Origin: Polynucleobacter tropicus | Lineage (GTDB): Bacteria > Pseudomonadota > Gammaproteobacteria > Burkholderiales > Burkholderiaceae | Assembly: GCF_013307225.1 (NCBI RefSeq) | Contig: NZ_CP028942.1 | Location: 186,001-250,000 of the forward strand | DNA length: 64,000 nucleotides | Direction: 5' to 3' | Part shown: one piece after another, positions 27,799 to 38,367 of the stretch | How the letters are laid out: each line of letters opens with the position of its first letter | Numbering within the stretch: the stretch's first letter is position 1 | Translations under genes and position numbers: made by a program | Notes under the pieces: generated by a model | Database searches by the model: none | What the model was told of the DNA's origin: nothing | Seen by the model: only the letters and a program-made list of their open reading frames with translations

Positions 27799-28305
27799 CT
27801 AATTCTCGAGAAGTTTTGCTAATTCACTAAGTGCGTAATCGCAGGCTTGTTGTCGAACGCGTTGTCGATCCCCATCAAAGTGCATCGTTTTAGTGACCAC
27901 CCTGTTATCACCAGCATCACTTCGTATGGTCCAAGCAAAGCAAACCATGCCAACTGGTTTTTCCTTGGAGCCACCGCTTGGGCCGGCAATACCAGTAATG
28001 GAGAGGGCAGCATTGACCCCAGCGTGAACTTGAGCCCCTTCAGCCATGGCTTTGGCCACCTCTTCACTAACTGCCCCAAAAGCCTTCAGTAGCTTGTCTG
28101 GAACTCCCAGACACTCCATTTTGGCTTCGTTGCTGTAGGTAATGTAGCCACGCTCAAACCATTCACTAGAGCCAGCTATTTCTGTCAAATTCGCGCAAAC
28201 CAATCCACCAGTACAAGACTCAGCTGCAGCCATTTTCCAGTTTTTTGACTGAAGGATTTCTGCGAGAGTAATAACGATGTCTGAGGTATTCATGATGAGA
28301 TTCAA
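27799..28305 (-). CDS. pncC: Nicotinamide-nucleotide amidohydrolase, CinA C-terminal family
   Basis: This is a stand-alone CinA C-terminal domain of 168 residues. PncC deamidates NMN in pyridine nucleotide recycling. AAAESCTGGL near residues 26-35 contains the catalytic Ser, and SITGIAGPSGGSKEKPVG is the second conserved loop. The first codon shown is TTG at 28305, overlapping the pgpA stop (TTGA). An ATG at 28293 four codons in is an alternative. Neither has a strong ribosome site, so coupling to pgpA is likely. Confidence 0.92.
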   Translation of the reverse strand: MNLIMNTSDIVITLAEILQSKNWKMAAAESCTGGLVCANLTEIAGSSEWFERGYITYSNEAKMECLGVPDKLLKAFGAVSEEVAKAMAEGAQVHAGVNAALSITGIAGPSGGSKEKPVGMVCFAWTIRSDAGDNRVVTKTMHFDGDRQRVRQQACDYALSELAKLLEN

Positions 28306-28892
28306 GCCATGTAAATTGCAATTATCTGAATTAGTGCAATCACCAAAAGAGTAGACAAGGCTGCAGCAAGATCATCAATCATGATGCCAAAGCCTCGCCA
28401 CCATATTTGCAATTGAGTTGATGGCTCGTCCAATTTTTCTTTATTTTTAAAATGTCGATCAATCCAGCCTATTGGACCTGGTTTGACTGCATCAAAAAAT
28501 CGGAACAATGCAAAAGCCAAAATCTGTATCCAAAGATTGCTTGGCATGATCAATGCCAGAATGACCCAAAACGCAATCATCTCGTCCCAAACAATGCCAC
28601 CAAAATCACGCTTACCTAGTTCTTCGCTGGCGAATCCACAAATCCGGCAACCCCAGATAAATCCAGCCGCTAGAGCCCATAAGAGCGCAGGCGTACCGGA
28701 CAAAGGAAAAATATAATCAGCAATTAAGTAGATAGCCCAAGCCCATAGGGTGCCCGCAGTACCTGGGGCCATGGCGCTAAGACCGCTACCAAATCCAAAA
28801 GCAAGAACCCTATTCATGTCTCCCAACATCCACTTGAAATTTGGCTTTATGGCCAGCTCTTGTGTAGTAGTGTTATTCACAGTGTTGTTCAT
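28302..28892 (-). CDS. pgpA: Phosphatidylglycerophosphatase A
   Basis: PgpA dephosphorylates phosphatidylglycerophosphate in the inner membrane to give phosphatidylglycerol. Conserved motifs are GSGLSAMAPGTAGTL, KRDFGGIVWDEMIAFW and FRFFDAVKPGPI, and the late GIMIDDLAAA carries acidic residues. Several hydrophobic segments are visible. The 196-residue length is slightly above E. coli PgpA (172) because of an Asn/Thr-rich N terminus. It overlaps thiL by 4 bases (ATGA) and continues into pncC, forming a thiL-pgpA-pncC operon found widely in Proteobacteria. Confidence 0.95.
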   Translation of the reverse strand: MNNTVNNTTTQELAIKPNFKWMLGDMNRVLAFGFGSGLSAMAPGTAGTLWAWAIYLIADYIFPLSGTPALLWALAAGFIWGCRICGFASEELGKRDFGGIVWDEMIAFWVILALIMPSNLWIQILAFALFRFFDAVKPGPIGWIDRHFKNKEKLDEPSTQLQIWWRGFGIMIDDLAAALSTLLVIALIQIIAIYMA

Positions 28893-29908
28893 GCTGCAAA
28901 GTGATCGAATGATTTGAGAAATTGTGCCGCTTCAGTATCGGAAAGAATTTTTCCATCTGAATTCAGGATGTGAACTTGTGGCGAATCATTTTTTTTGTGA
29001 ATGATTCGGCCAATACAGGTCAGCGGTAAATTGAGTGCCTTTCCTATTTCTAAAATAGTCTGATGTTGATTTTTGGGTGCAGTGAAGCAAAGCTCATAAT
29101 CATCTCCCCCGCAAGCTGCAAATTGATTTTGAGTTTGAATACTTTGTTTTTTTAAGACATCCGATTTTGGTAGACGCTCTAGGAATATTTCTGCATCCAC
29201 TTGTGATTGGCGCAAGATATGTTGCAAGTCTCCAAGTAGTCCATCGGATACATCTAGCGCAGCACTGGCGATTTCGCGGAGTCTAAGTCCTAGCTCAATC
29301 CTTGGGGTTGGTTGATGCATGCGATGTTCAATTTTCTGAAGATCATTTATCGGAAGATCAATTTCATGACGCAGTGCAGCAAGAGTGAGTCTTGCATCCC
29401 CCATTGTTCCTGAGACCCAAACCTCGTCATCGACCTTTGACCCTGACCTGCGAATGGCTTTTCCAGGAGGCGTGCTGCCTAGAGTGGCGATGGAAATAGT
29501 GAGTGGTCCGGCTGTGGTATCACCGCCTATTAGTGGACAAGCAAACTGATTGGCTATTGAAAATAGGCCCTTGGAAAAAGCCTCTAACCATTGCTCATTC
29601 ATGCTTGGTAATGCGATCGAAAGGTTAAAGCCAAGGGGTTTAGCGCCCATTGCCGCAAGGTCTGAAAGGTTGACGGCTAGGGCTTTGCGGCCCAGTTGTT
29701 CTGGGTCGGCGCCCTTTAAAAAGTGTCGGCCTTCAACGAGCATGTCGCTGGTGATGGCAATTTCTTCACCTGATGGAGGGTTAATTAGTGCGCAATCATC
29801 CCCAATGCCTAAATTGATCGCAGAATTGGATGCTTGCGAAGCAGCTGGCGTTTTAAAGAAACGCTCAATCAGGTCGAATTCACCTAAGGGTTTGGGGGAA
29901 GAGTGCAT
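28889..29908 (-). CDS. thiL: Thiamine-monophosphate kinase
   Basis: ThiL phosphorylates thiamine monophosphate to the diphosphate cofactor. Family motifs in order: FDLIERF at the N terminus, GIGDDCALI, ITSDMLVEGRHF, NLSDLAAMGAKP, IGGDTTAG, SGTMGDA, DVSDGLLGDL and CGGDDYELCF. The 339-residue length is typical (E. coli 325). Its product supplies TPP for the transketolase at 33917. It is the first gene of the leftward thiL-pgpA-pncC operon and is divergent from maeB with about 100 bases between. Confidence 0.96.
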   Translation of the reverse strand: MHSSPKPLGEFDLIERFFKTPAASQASNSAINLGIGDDCALINPPSGEEIAITSDMLVEGRHFLKGADPEQLGRKALAVNLSDLAAMGAKPLGFNLSIALPSMNEQWLEAFSKGLFSIANQFACPLIGGDTTAGPLTISIATLGSTPPGKAIRRSGSKVDDEVWVSGTMGDARLTLAALRHEIDLPINDLQKIEHRMHQPTPRIELGLRLREIASAALDVSDGLLGDLQHILRQSQVDAEIFLERLPKSDVLKKQSIQTQNQFAACGGDDYELCFTAPKNQHQTILEIGKALNLPLTCIGRIIHKKNDSPQVHILNSDGKILSDTEAAQFLKSFDHFAA

Positions 29909-30011
29909 GTCCCATTTTATGGCTCTTAAGACTCAAATGCTCGAGAGGAATAGAATTAATGACCTATTTAGCATTTAAAGATAAAAGTAAAACAAACTAG
30001 CGAGTTCGTTG

Positions 30012-32333
30012 ATGAGTAAAGATAACAGTAAAGAACAACAAATTGCAGCTTTGAGACAGGCTGCCCTTCAGTATCACGAATTCCCAGTTCCTGGAAAGAT
30101 TGAGATTGCTCCCACAAAGCAACTCACAAATCAACGCGATTTAGCGTTGGCTTACACGCCTGGTGTTGCTGCTCCTTGCGAAGAGATCGTTAAAGATCCT
30201 GCAAACGCATTTAAGTACACGGCCAAAGGCAATCTCGTTGGTGTGATTACAAATGGCACCGCGGTTCTTGGATTGGGAAATATCGGCCCACTGGCAAGTA
30301 AGCCAGTCATGGAAGGTAAAGCGGTTCTATTTAAGAAATTTGCTGGCATTGATGTTTTCGATATCGAAGTAAACGAAAACGATCCCGATAAATTAGTCGA
30401 AATTATTGCTGCACTCGAGCCAACATTCGGTGGCATTAATTTGGAAGACATCAAAGCGCCAGATTGTTTTGTGGTTGAGCGTAAGTTACAAGCGCGCATG
30501 AAAATTCCCGTCTTCCATGATGATCAACATGGAACCGCGATCGTTGTAGCTGCCGCAATTCTTAATGGCTTGAAAGTGGTTGGCAAAGATGTTGGCAACG
30601 TGAAGTTAGTTACTTCTGGCGCCGGCGCTGCAGCCTTGGCTTGCTTGGATTTATTGGTTGATTTGGGTATTCCACGTAAAAATATTTGGGTAACCGATCT
30701 TGCCGGCGTTGCTTACAAAGGTCGCAAGGAATTAATGGATCCAGAGAAAGAGCCGTTCTGCCAAGAAACAGATTTGCGCACTCTGGATGATGTAATTGCA
30801 GGCGCAGATATTTTCTTAGGTCTATCTGCTGGTGGTGTCCTAAAACAAGAGATGGTGAAGAAGATGGCTGATAAGCCACTTATCTACGCCCTTGCTAACC
30901 CAACCCCAGAAATTCTTCCTGAAGAAGTGCGAGCAGTTCGTCCCGATGCGGTGATGGCGACAGGTCGAACGGATTACCCGAACCAAGTTAATAACGTTTT
31001 GTGCTTCCCATTTATTTTCCGCGGCGCATTAGATGTTGGTGCAACAACGATTACTCGTGGCATGGAAGTAGCTGCGGTAAAAGCTGTAGCGGAATTGGCT
31101 CAAGCAGAGCAAAGCGAAGTCGTTGCATCTGTATACGGTATTGAGAATTTATCTTTTGGCCCTGAGTACCTAATTCCAAAACCATTTGATCCCCGTTTGA
31201 TTACAGTGATTGCGCCTGCGGTTGCTAAGGCGGCAATGGATGATGGAGTAGCTTCTCGCCCAATTAAAGACTTTGATGCGTACCGCAATCAGTTGCAGCA
31301 ATTTGTGTACCACTCTGGTACTTTGATGAAACCGCTCTTTAGCATTGCTAAGCGTGTGCCTGCGAACCAGAAGCGCATCGTATTTGCCGAGGGCGAAGAT
31401 GAGCGTGTATTGCGCGCTGTACAAATCATCATCGATGAGCATTTGGCTACCCCAATCTTGATTGGTCGCCCTGCAGTAATCGATCATCGTATTGAGAAGT
31501 TTGGCCTGCGCATGAAGTCAGGAGAAGACTTTGAAATCGTGAATCCCGAGAAAGATGATCGTTTCCGTGATTTCTGGCAAACCTATCTTGGGCTCACTGA
31601 GCGCAAGGGTGTAACCCAATCGTTTGCTAAGTTGGAAGTGCGTCGTCGCAACAGCTTGATCGGAAGCCTCTTGATTAAAAAGGGTATGGCTGACGGCATG
31701 ATTTCTGGAACTGTTGGCAACATCGCCACGCATCTGAAATATGTTGATGAAGTGATTGGTCGTGAACCTGGTGCAAATGTATACGGCGCTATGTCAGGAT
31801 TAATCCTGCCAGGTCGCCAAGTGTTCTTGGTTGATACTCATATCAATATTGACCCAACTGCAGAGCAGTTAGCAGATTTAACTCTGATGGCTGCTAGCGA
31901 AATGCGTAAGTTGGGGTTGGTGCCAAAGGTTGCACTCTTGTCCCATTCAAACTTCGGCTCAAGCAATGCTCCTTCTGCAGTGAAGATGCGCGAAGTCTTG
32001 GCTTTGCTCCAAAACGCGGATCCAACCCTAGAAGTGGATGGTGAAATGCATGGAGATAGTGCTCTTGATGAGACTATTCGCGCTGGCACTGTCACTTCAT
32101 CACCATTGAAAGGCGATGCAAACTTGCTGGTATTACCAAATATTGATGCGGCGAACATTTCATACAACTTGTTAAAAACCGCAGCTGGTAATGGCATCGC
32201 GATTGGACCGTTGCTATTAGGTGTTGCTAAGCCAATTCATATTTTGACTCCCGCAGCTACCGTTCGCCGTATCGTGAATGTGACTACTTTGGCAGTTGTT
32301 GAGGCCGCTAGTAACGCTAGAGGTATCTCCTAA
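30012..32333 (+). CDS. maeB: NADP-dependent malic enzyme with phosphotransacetylase-like domain
   Basis: MaeB decarboxylates malate to pyruvate with NADPH production. Residues 1 to about 430 are the malic enzyme: [14 protein letters not shown], the [15 protein letters not shown] loop with its catalytic Lys, [10 protein letters not shown] for metal binding and GAGAAALA for NADP. Residues about 440-773 are a phosphotransacetylase-like domain, thought to be regulatory (acetyl-CoA sensing) rather than catalytic. An in-frame TTG precedes the ATG at 30012 by one codon. I prefer the ATG. A large hairpin follows the stop. Confidence 0.96.
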   Translation: MSKDNSKEQQIAALRQAALQYHEFPVPGKIEIAPTKQLTNQRDLALAYTPGVAAPCEEIVKDPANAFKYTAKGNLVGVITNGTAVLGLGNIGPLASKPVMEGKAVLFKKFAGIDVFDIEVNENDPDKLVEIIAALEPTFGGINLEDIKAPDCFVVERKLQARMKIPVFHDDQHGTAIVVAAAILNGLKVVGKDVGNVKLVTSGAGAAALACLDLLVDLGIPRKNIWVTDLAGVAYKGRKELMDPEKEPFCQETDLRTLDDVIAGADIFLGLSAGGVLKQEMVKKMADKPLIYALANPTPEILPEEVRAVRPDAVMATGRTDYPNQVNNVLCFPFIFRGALDVGATTITRGMEVAAVKAVAELAQAEQSEVVASVYGIENLSFGPEYLIPKPFDPRLITVIAPAVAKAAMDDGVASRPIKDFDAYRNQLQQFVYHSGTLMKPLFSIAKRVPANQKRIVFAEGEDERVLRAVQIIIDEHLATPILIGRPAVIDHRIEKFGLRMKSGEDFEIVNPEKDDRFRDFWQTYLGLTERKGVTQSFAKLEVRRRNSLIGSLLIKKGMADGMISGTVGNIATHLKYVDEVIGREPGANVYGAMSGLILPGRQVFLVDTHINIDPTAEQLADLTLMAASEMRKLGLVPKVALLSHSNFGSSNAPSAVKMREVLALLQNADPTLEVDGEMHGDSALDETIRAGTVTSSPLKGDANLLVLPNIDAANISYNLLKTAAGNGIAIGPLLLGVAKPIHILTPAATVRRIVNVTTLAVVEAASNARGIS

Positions 32334-32340
32334 GTCCTTA

Positions 32341-32386
32341 TAATTTATGTAAGTTAGTGATAACTTACATAAATTAATTTTATATA
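32341..32386 (+). terminator. Perfect 16-bp inverted repeat after maeB, probable terminator
   Basis: TAATTTATGTAAGTTA at 32341-32356 and its exact reverse complement at 32361-32376 flank the GTGA loop, a GNRA tetraloop. ATTTTATATAAA follows. The stem is AT-rich and the U tract weak, so it could also be an operator or an RNA-stabilising hairpin. Its location right after maeB favours a transcript end. Confidence 0.6.
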
Positions 32387-32461
32387 AATCAAAGACTTAT
32401 AAATAAATCAGCGTATTTGGGCTTGATTTGATGGCGTGTTAAGGGTAACCTAGCACCCATC

Positions 32462-33082
32462 ATGAATAATCGCTCTGAAAACACCGTTACAGCCAGCTTC
32501 GAAGAACATAGCCGCGCTGAAAGTTGGGATAGCAACGATCGACTTGAAACGGAATCGTCGGCTGCCAATGTTTATGCTCAGGGTGGTTTATCTCGTTTAC
32601 AAACCTATGCAGCAAATCAAGTTTCGGGGAAAAAAGTGACAGCTTCTTGGCGTGCTGCTTTGGCCGTTCGTGATGCCGGACCGCCGGCTATGTTGCGCAG
32701 CGTACGCACTAACATCGTGCAATCGATTCGCGCATTTCGCACACCTGATTTGCAAGAAGCTGCTACTGAGCTTGGTCAGCATTTTATTTACGCAAATTGC
32801 GCAAATGCGATGACTAAGGGCGAAGTTCTTGAAGCGATTGCAATTGCTTACACCTTTACAAAACAGCAGGCTAAGAATTTTGATCCGCTGTTAGATGCGC
32901 TTACTACAACTACTGATAAAGCAGGTCAACAGCCTGGATTTGTAGTGGTGCTTGAAGGCTTGCCTTGCACACAGAAGTTTGACAAAGAAGCTCGTGAAAC
33001 TTTGTTAGATGTATTCCGTGATGCTGTTGATTATTGGGCTGAGCGCCGTACACCGTATCGCGTGTTTTACTCTTTCGCGTAA
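32462..33082 (+). CDS. Barstar-family protein
   Basis: Barstar proteins inhibit barnase-type ribonucleases. Residues about 85-206 match the barstar fold, ending with the family-typical LLDVFRDAVDYWAERR and YRVFYSF. GQHFIYANCANAMTKGEVLEAIA corresponds to the first helix region. The first 80 residues are not barstar and look disordered and charged. No barnase-like ribonuclease gene is present on either side. Chromosomal barstar homologues without a partner are common in Burkholderiales, next to rsmE, so an antitoxin role is unproven. Confidence 0.82.
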   Translation: MNNRSENTVTASFEEHSRAESWDSNDRLETESSAANVYAQGGLSRLQTYAANQVSGKKVTASWRAALAVRDAGPPAMLRSVRTNIVQSIRAFRTPDLQEAATELGQHFIYANCANAMTKGEVLEAIAIAYTFTKQQAKNFDPLLDALTTTTDKAGQQPGFVVVLEGLPCTQKFDKEARETLLDVFRDAVDYWAERRTPYRVFYSFA

Positions 33083-33108
33083 TCGATAGATTCCTTGAAG
33101 CCCTGAAT

Positions 33109-33130
33109 GCGCCTCATTTGAGGCGCTTTT
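33109..33130 (+). terminator. Terminator between the barstar gene and rsmE
   Basis: GCGCCTC at 33109-33115 pairs with GAGGCGC at 33120-33126 around a 4-base loop, followed by TTTT. It overlaps the last codon of the convergent rsmE, so the hairpin also forms in that transcript, but only the rightward one has a T run. Confidence 0.72.
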
Positions 33131-33872
33131 GCATTTCTGGGTTCCACACACTGTGTACAACTGAAATCGCTACAACGCCAGCTGTTTCAGTACGGAGTAC
33201 TCGTTCACCCAAAGAAACGATTTGATAGCCCGCAGCTTGAGCTCGCGCCTCTTCCTCGGGTGAGTGACCTCCCTCTGGGCCGATCATCAAAATGACATCT
33301 TGAGGTTCGTTTTCCAAAAGGACTGAGTACAAACTTTGAGTTGCATCAGGACTCAAAAGAATTTTGAGGGCGGGTTTGGATTCTTTCAGATACTCATCAA
33401 AAGTTTGAATAGGCTCAAGTGTTGCAAGGACTGTTCTATCGCACTGCTCGCACGCTGCCTGAATAATGCCTTTCCAGTGGGCAAGGCGCTTTTGGGCGCG
33501 ATCTTGATCATTCGATCGAGTTAGTTTCAGAATGGATCGTTCGCATTGCAAAGGGGTGATTGCCTGGGCGCCCGTTTCAATAGCCTTTTCGACAATCCAG
33601 TCCATTTTGTCGCCACCTGCCAGTCCTTGGGCTAGGGTGATGGCATAGGGGGTCTCTCGATGGATGTCTGTACGGATTTCGCTTAATTGGGCAGATCCGC
33701 TTTTTCCGCTTAGGGAAAGGAGCTTGGCTTTAGCAACTTGGCCTTTTCCGTCAAATATAGGGAAGGTCTCTCCAAGCTCAATTCGCCTGACGCGCAAATG
33801 GTGGGCAACCTCAGGGGTTAGGGCGGTTGGCTTTTCGGAATCCCATGGTCCGGGAAGATAAAATTGAGGCAT
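33114..33872 (-). CDS. rsmE: 16S rRNA (uracil-1498-N3)-methyltransferase
   Basis: RsmE methylates U1498 of 16S rRNA in the decoding centre. It is a SPOUT (knotted) methyltransferase. [18 protein letters not shown] with ITPLQCERS, the SAM-binding knot [13 protein letters not shown] and the final [13 protein letters not shown] are all diagnostic. The length of 252 residues is near E. coli (243). It is divergent from tkt with 44 bases between start codons. Confidence 0.95.
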   Translation of the reverse strand: MPQFYLPGPWDSEKPTALTPEVAHHLRVRRIELGETFPIFDGKGQVAKAKLLSLSGKSGSAQLSEIRTDIHRETPYAITLAQGLAGGDKMDWIVEKAIETGAQAITPLQCERSILKLTRSNDQDRAQKRLAHWKGIIQAACEQCDRTVLATLEPIQTFDEYLKESKPALKILLSPDATQSLYSVLLENEPQDVILMIGPEGGHSPEEEARAQAAGYQIVSLGERVLRTETAGVVAISVVHSVWNPEMQKRLK

Positions 33873-33916
33873 TACTGAAATATAGCCAATTTATTTTCCT
33901 CGAGACCATTTTTACG

Positions 33917-35911
33917 ATGTCAAATCTTCAAATTCGCATGGCTAACGCCATTCGCGCACTATCCATGGATGCAGTTCAACAAGCAAATTCAGGTCACCCT
34001 GGTATGCCAATGGGTATGGCAGATATTGCTGTTGGACTGTGGAATGAGCATTTAAAACACAACCCAACAGACCCTCATTGGATTGACCGCGATCGTTTTG
34101 TATTGTCAAACGGTCATGGCTCGATGTTGTTGTATTCCTTATTGCATCTTTCTGGCTACGATTTGCCAATTGAAGAATTAAAAAATTTCCGTCAGTTACA
34201 CAGCAAAACCCCAGGTCATCCTGAGTATGGAATTACTCCAGGAGTAGAAACCACTACAGGTCCATTGGGTCAGGGAATTTCTAATGCGGTAGGTATGGCA
34301 TTGGCAGAGAAATTACTTGCTGAAGAATTTAATCGTCCTGGTCACAACATTATTGATCACTACACCTACGTCTTCTTGGGTGATGGTTGTTTGATGGAAG
34401 GTATTAGCCATGAGGTTTGCTCATTGGCAGGTACATTAAAGTTAAACAAGTTGATTGCACTCTGGGATGACAACGGCATTTCCATCGATGGAAAAGTGGT
34501 CTCTTGGTTCAATGAAGATACGCCGAAGCGTTTTGAGGCTTACGGTTGGAATGTGATTCGTGATGTTGACGGTCATAATGCAGAAGCCGTCTCCAAGGCG
34601 ATTGCAAAGGCCAAAATGAGCGATAAACCTACCCTCATTTGCTGTAAGACTGCGATCGGTCAAGGTTCGCCCAATATGGCTGGCACCGATAAGGTTCATG
34701 GCTCTCCACTGGGCGCTGCTGAAATTGCGGCAACACGTGTTGCCTTGAATTGGCCGTATGCCCCATTTGAAGTGCCTAAGGATATTTATAGCGCTTGGGA
34801 TTTCAAAAAACGTGGTCAAGCACTTGAGCATGAGTGGAATAAAGATTTCCAGAAATACAGAAATAAATTCCCAGAACTTGCAGCTGAATTACAGCGTCGC
34901 ATGCAGGGGGATTTATCAAAAGATTTTGCGCCAACACTCAATCAATATTTAAAGGCGTGTCAATCTAAAGCAGAAACAGTTGCAACTCGTAAGGCAAGTC
35001 AAAATGCGATTGAAGCATTGGCTCCTGCATTGCCTGAATTTATGGGCGGCTCTGCAGATTTAACCGGTTCTAACCTTACTAATTGGTCAGCATGCAAAGC
35101 AGTGCGTGGCGATCAATGGGGTAACCATATCAATTATGGTGTTCGTGAGTTTGGTATGAGCGCCATCATGAATGGTATTGCTCTACACGGTGGATATATT
35201 CCATTTGGTGGTACCTTCCTGACGTTCTCGGATTACAGCCGCAATGCAATTCGCATGGCTGCCCTGATGAAGTTGCGTAGCATTTTTGTCTTCACGCATG
35301 ACTCCATTGGTTTGGGTGAAGATGGCCCAACCCACCAGTCTGTCGAGCATGTCGCCAGCCTGCGTTTGATCCCAAATCTCATGGTTTGGCGTCCTTGTGA
35401 CACCACGGAGAGTGCCGTAGCTTGGGGCGCGGCAATCGAGCGTCAGAATGGCCCAAGTGCGCTGATCTTTAGTCGCCAAAATTGCCCATTTGTATCTCGC
35501 TCGGCAGCGCAAATTAAGGATATTGCCCGCGGAGGTTATGTGCTGCGTGATCCGCAATCTGGAAAGATTGATGCAGTGATTATTGCAACTGGTTCCGAGA
35601 TTGCATTGGCTTTACAAACTGCTGAGCGCCTAGAAAAAGATGGTGTTGGTGTTCGTATCGTCTCAATGCCATCAACCAGTGTGTTTGATCAACAGAACGT
35701 TACTTACAAATCATCAGTTTTGCCGCCGAATATTCCACGTATTGCGATTGAGGCTGGCGTGAGTGATTTCTGGTGGAAGTATGGTTGTGCTGCCGTGCAT
35801 GGAGTGGACACTTTTGGTGAGTCTGCTCCTGCTGGTCAGTTATATGAATATTTTGGTTTAACAGTGGATCAAATTTCGAAGACTGTGAAACAGTGCATCT
35901 CGAAAAAGTAA
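33917..35911 (+). CDS. tkt: Transketolase
   Basis: Transketolase moves two-carbon units between sugars in the pentose phosphate pathway and uses TPP and Mg. The thiamine-binding motif is [13 protein letters not shown] near residues 155-167. [10 protein letters not shown] and the pyrimidine-domain [14 protein letters not shown] follow. I start the gene at ATG 33917 ([15 protein letters not shown]), giving 664 residues, as in E. coli. An earlier in-frame ATG would run back into rsmE. The gap gene follows 48 bases later, pairing two steps of central carbon metabolism. Confidence 0.97.
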   Translation: MSNLQIRMANAIRALSMDAVQQANSGHPGMPMGMADIAVGLWNEHLKHNPTDPHWIDRDRFVLSNGHGSMLLYSLLHLSGYDLPIEELKNFRQLHSKTPGHPEYGITPGVETTTGPLGQGISNAVGMALAEKLLAEEFNRPGHNIIDHYTYVFLGDGCLMEGISHEVCSLAGTLKLNKLIALWDDNGISIDGKVVSWFNEDTPKRFEAYGWNVIRDVDGHNAEAVSKAIAKAKMSDKPTLICCKTAIGQGSPNMAGTDKVHGSPLGAAEIAATRVALNWPYAPFEVPKDIYSAWDFKKRGQALEHEWNKDFQKYRNKFPELAAELQRRMQGDLSKDFAPTLNQYLKACQSKAETVATRKASQNAIEALAPALPEFMGGSADLTGSNLTNWSACKAVRGDQWGNHINYGVREFGMSAIMNGIALHGGYIPFGGTFLTFSDYSRNAIRMAALMKLRSIFVFTHDSIGLGEDGPTHQSVEHVASLRLIPNLMVWRPCDTTESAVAWGAAIERQNGPSALIFSRQNCPFVSRSAAQIKDIARGGYVLRDPQSGKIDAVIIATGSEIALALQTAERLEKDGVGVRIVSMPSTSVFDQQNVTYKSSVLPPNIPRIAIEAGVSDFWWKYGCAAVHGVDTFGESAPAGQLYEYFGLTVDQISKTVKQCISKK

Positions 35912-35959
35912 TCTGGAATGCACAGTACAAATGAATTCAATATTAGCTAGGGGAAATCA

Positions 35960-36988
35960 ATGACAATTCGTGTCGCAATTAACGGTTATGGGCGTATCGG
36001 TCGCATGGTATTGCGTGCCTTGTATGAAGATCAAGTCAATGGAAAACCACGTCGCGATATCAAAGTGGTTGCAATCAATGCGATGGGCGATCTTGCCATT
36101 AATGCTCATTTGACTCAGTATGACTCAGCGCACGGCCGCTTCCCAGCTGAGGTTTCAGTAGATGGCGATCATATGGTGGTGAATGGTGATCGCATCAAAA
36201 TGTTTTGCACTCGCAATCCCGCAGAAACTCCATGGGGCGAATTAGGTGTTGATTTAGTTTTGGAGTGCACTGGTAAGTTCACTTCAAAAGAAAAAGCCAT
36301 GATTCATATTCAACAGGGTGCAAAGAAAGTATTAATTTCCGCTCCTGGTGAAAAAGATGTGGACGCAACGATTGTGTATGGCGTAAATCAAAATGTGTTG
36401 AAGCCAAGCGATGTCGTTGTATCAAACGCGAGCTGCACAACAAACTGTTTGGCTCCGTTGGTAAAACCATTGCTAGAAAAGATTGGCATCGAATCAGGTT
36501 TGATGACCACCATTCATGCCTTTACAAACGACCAGGTATTAACCGATGTGTATCACAAGGATATGCGTCGCGCACGTTCTGCTGTAAGCAGCATGATCCC
36601 AACTAAAACGGGTGCCGCTAAAGCCGTTGGTTTGGTATTGCCAGCATTGGCAGGACGTTTTGATGGATTCGCAATGCGTGTTCCAGTAATTAACGTCTCA
36701 GTTGTGGATCTCACATTTGCCGCAACCCGCGCTACTAGCGTCGATGAAGTTAATACGATTTTGAAGGCAGCTAGTGAGGGTGAGCTCAAAGGAATTTTGG
36801 GCTTCAACACTTTGCCTTTGGTTTCAATCGACTTTAACCATGATCCACGTCCAAGTATTTATGACGCTTCTCAGACTCGCGTTTCTGCCGACGGCAAATT
36901 GGTCAAGGTATTGGCCTGGTATGACAACGAATGGGGTTACTCAGTGCAAATGCTCAATGCAGCAGAAGCATTAATGGCAGTTAAGTAA
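35960..36988 (+). CDS. gap: Glyceraldehyde-3-phosphate dehydrogenase, type I
   Basis: This enzyme oxidises glyceraldehyde 3-phosphate with NAD in glycolysis, or works in reverse in gluconeogenesis. The Rossmann motif [15 protein letters not shown] is at residues 7-21. The active-site cysteine is Cys159 in [12 protein letters not shown]. The C-terminal [10 protein letters not shown] is typical. The 342-residue length is normal. A ribosome site, TAGGGG, lies about ten bases upstream. The gene is followed by a strong terminator. Confidence 0.97.
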   Translation: MTIRVAINGYGRIGRMVLRALYEDQVNGKPRRDIKVVAINAMGDLAINAHLTQYDSAHGRFPAEVSVDGDHMVVNGDRIKMFCTRNPAETPWGELGVDLVLECTGKFTSKEKAMIHIQQGAKKVLISAPGEKDVDATIVYGVNQNVLKPSDVVVSNASCTTNCLAPLVKPLLEKIGIESGLMTTIHAFTNDQVLTDVYHKDMRRARSAVSSMIPTKTGAAKAVGLVLPALAGRFDGFAMRVPVINVSVVDLTFAATRATSVDEVNTILKAASEGELKGILGFNTLPLVSIDFNHDPRPSIYDASQTRVSADGKLVKVLAWYDNEWGYSVQMLNAAEALMAVK

Positions 36989-37037
36989 TTAAAAGCATCT
37001 AATTAACGCTTACTGTAGTTAAAAGTAGTTAAAAAAC

Positions 37038-37065
37038 AAAAAGACCTCATTTTGAGGTCTTTTTT
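37038..37065. terminator. Bidirectional terminator between gap and fur
   Basis: AAGACCTCA/TGAGGTCTT forms a 9-bp stem with a TTT loop, flanked by A residues on the left and T residues on the right. The symmetry lets it serve both the rightward gap transcript and the leftward fur transcript. Confidence 0.88.
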
Positions 37066-37110
37066 GACATCTAGGGATATCTAAATGAGCCTAATTGCCC
37101 TTAAAAGCAC

Positions 37111-37566
37111 CTATTTTTGCTTATTTCGGCAGTTTTTCTTCTGGCAATGACCGTACATGGCTAAAGCATGCTCTTGGAGCTTAAATCCAAGGTTTTTGGC
37201 TATATCCCGCTGCCTTTTCTCAATTGCTTCATCTACAAACTCCTCAACGTGCCCACAATCTAGACAAATTAAATGGTCGTGATGTTGACCTTCATTGAGT
37301 TCATAGATTGCCCTGCTATCGCCCTTACTAGACTCAAAATGGCTACGAAGCAGTAAGCCAGCCTGCTCAAACTGTGTGAGCACTCTGTAAACCGTGGCCA
37401 GACCAATTTCTTGATCCTCTTTGGCCAAGGCCATAAATACGTCTTCGGCGCTGAAGTGCGTACCACTGTTCTGATGAAAGAAGTCCAGAATTTTCATCCG
37501 CGGACCTGTGGCCTTGAGGCCGATATCACGCAAATTTTCAGGAGTAGGGTTTTGGTTCGTATTCAT
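37111..37566 (-). CDS. fur: Ferric uptake regulator Fur
   Basis: Fur is an iron-responsive repressor. I start it at ATG 37566 ([12 protein letters not shown]), giving 151 residues, the usual length. A longer frame exists but would run through the bamE gene. The winged helix includes [15 protein letters not shown] and [19 protein letters not shown]. Metal sites include [16 protein letters not shown] with CxxC, and a C-terminal CQKKNC pair. It is divergent from bamE with 43 bases between, an arrangement conserved in many Proteobacteria (fur-omlA/bamE). Confidence 0.96.
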   Translation of the reverse strand: MNTNQNPTPENLRDIGLKATGPRMKILDFFHQNSGTHFSAEDVFMALAKEDQEIGLATVYRVLTQFEQAGLLLRSHFESSKGDSRAIYELNEGQHHDHLICLDCGHVEEFVDEAIEKRQRDIAKNLGFKLQEHALAMYGHCQKKNCRNKQK

Positions 37567-37609
37567 GGCTTTGGGGGCTAAAATCAATGTCTTAATGATA
37601 CGACCAGCT

Positions 37610-38332
37610 ATGCAAAATTGCCTTGAACTTTTTAGCCGCTTTTTGAATGTACTTCTGAGAGGAGTTTTTGCTCCACCTAGGGGTGGCATTGTGGCGATTG
37701 CCGCATTTATAGCTCTTGGAGTGAGCGGTTGCTCTACTGCAGTGGATGAGACCCAGCGCGCTTGGATGAACAAAATCTTTCGTCCCTATGTGCCAGATGT
37801 AGTGCAGGGTAATTTTATTTCCAGCGAGCAATACGCGAAATTACAACTGGGCATGAGTCGCGAACAAGTGCGTCAAATTTTAGGCACGCCTTTGTTGGCA
37901 AGTTACTTTCATGCAAACCGTTGGGATTATGTTTTTGAATTCAAGCGTGCTGGTCAGCGTGTAGGTGCTGAGCGTCATGTCACCGTGTATTTTGATGGCG
38001 ATAAATTGGTGAAGTTTGAAGGTGATGCATTGCCAACAGAAGTTGAGTTAGTGGCGGAGATTGATAACTACGCTAAATCAAAGCGTTCTTTCTGGGATGT
38101 TATTACTGGATCAAACAAACCTCCAGTAACCCCCCCATTGCAGCAGCCTGAAGTGATGGTCACCAGCAAGACAGACAACTTACCTGCTGGAGCCGCTATT
38201 CCTCCGGTGCCTGCAGAAAGTAAAAGTTCTTTCTGGGATTTCTTTAGTTTTTCAAATAAACCTGATGCGCAGCCAGAAGTGCTGGGCCCAGGTAGTTTGA
38301 ATACTCCGCCTGCAACCGAAGCGAAGCAGTAA
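37610..38332 (+). CDS. bamE: Outer-membrane assembly lipoprotein BamE with C-terminal extension
   Basis: BamE is part of the BAM complex that folds outer-membrane proteins. I start at ATG 37610 (MQNCLELF), just downstream of the fur start. The signal region ends with the lipobox LGVSGC. The SmpA/OmlA core runs to about residue 145, with [19 protein letters not shown] and WDYVFEF. About 95 further residues are Pro-rich with two related segments, [12 protein letters not shown] and [13 protein letters not shown]. coli BamE has only 113 residues, so the extension is notable, although longer forms occur in Betaproteobacteria. Confidence 0.92.
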   Translation: MQNCLELFSRFLNVLLRGVFAPPRGGIVAIAAFIALGVSGCSTAVDETQRAWMNKIFRPYVPDVVQGNFISSEQYAKLQLGMSREQVRQILGTPLLASYFHANRWDYVFEFKRAGQRVGAERHVTVYFDGDKLVKFEGDALPTEVELVAEIDNYAKSKRSFWDVITGSNKPPVTPPLQQPEVMVTSKTDNLPAGAAIPPVPAESKSSFWDFFSFSNKPDAQPEVLGPGSLNTPPATEAKQ

Positions 38333-38367
38333 AAGAATTCAAACTTTTATACCAAGACTAAAACCAT

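Noticed and set aside
37567-37609. Possible Fur box between fur and bamE
   Set aside because: The bases AATCAATGTCTTAATGATAC match the Fur consensus only partially, which is below what I would report as an autoregulatory site.
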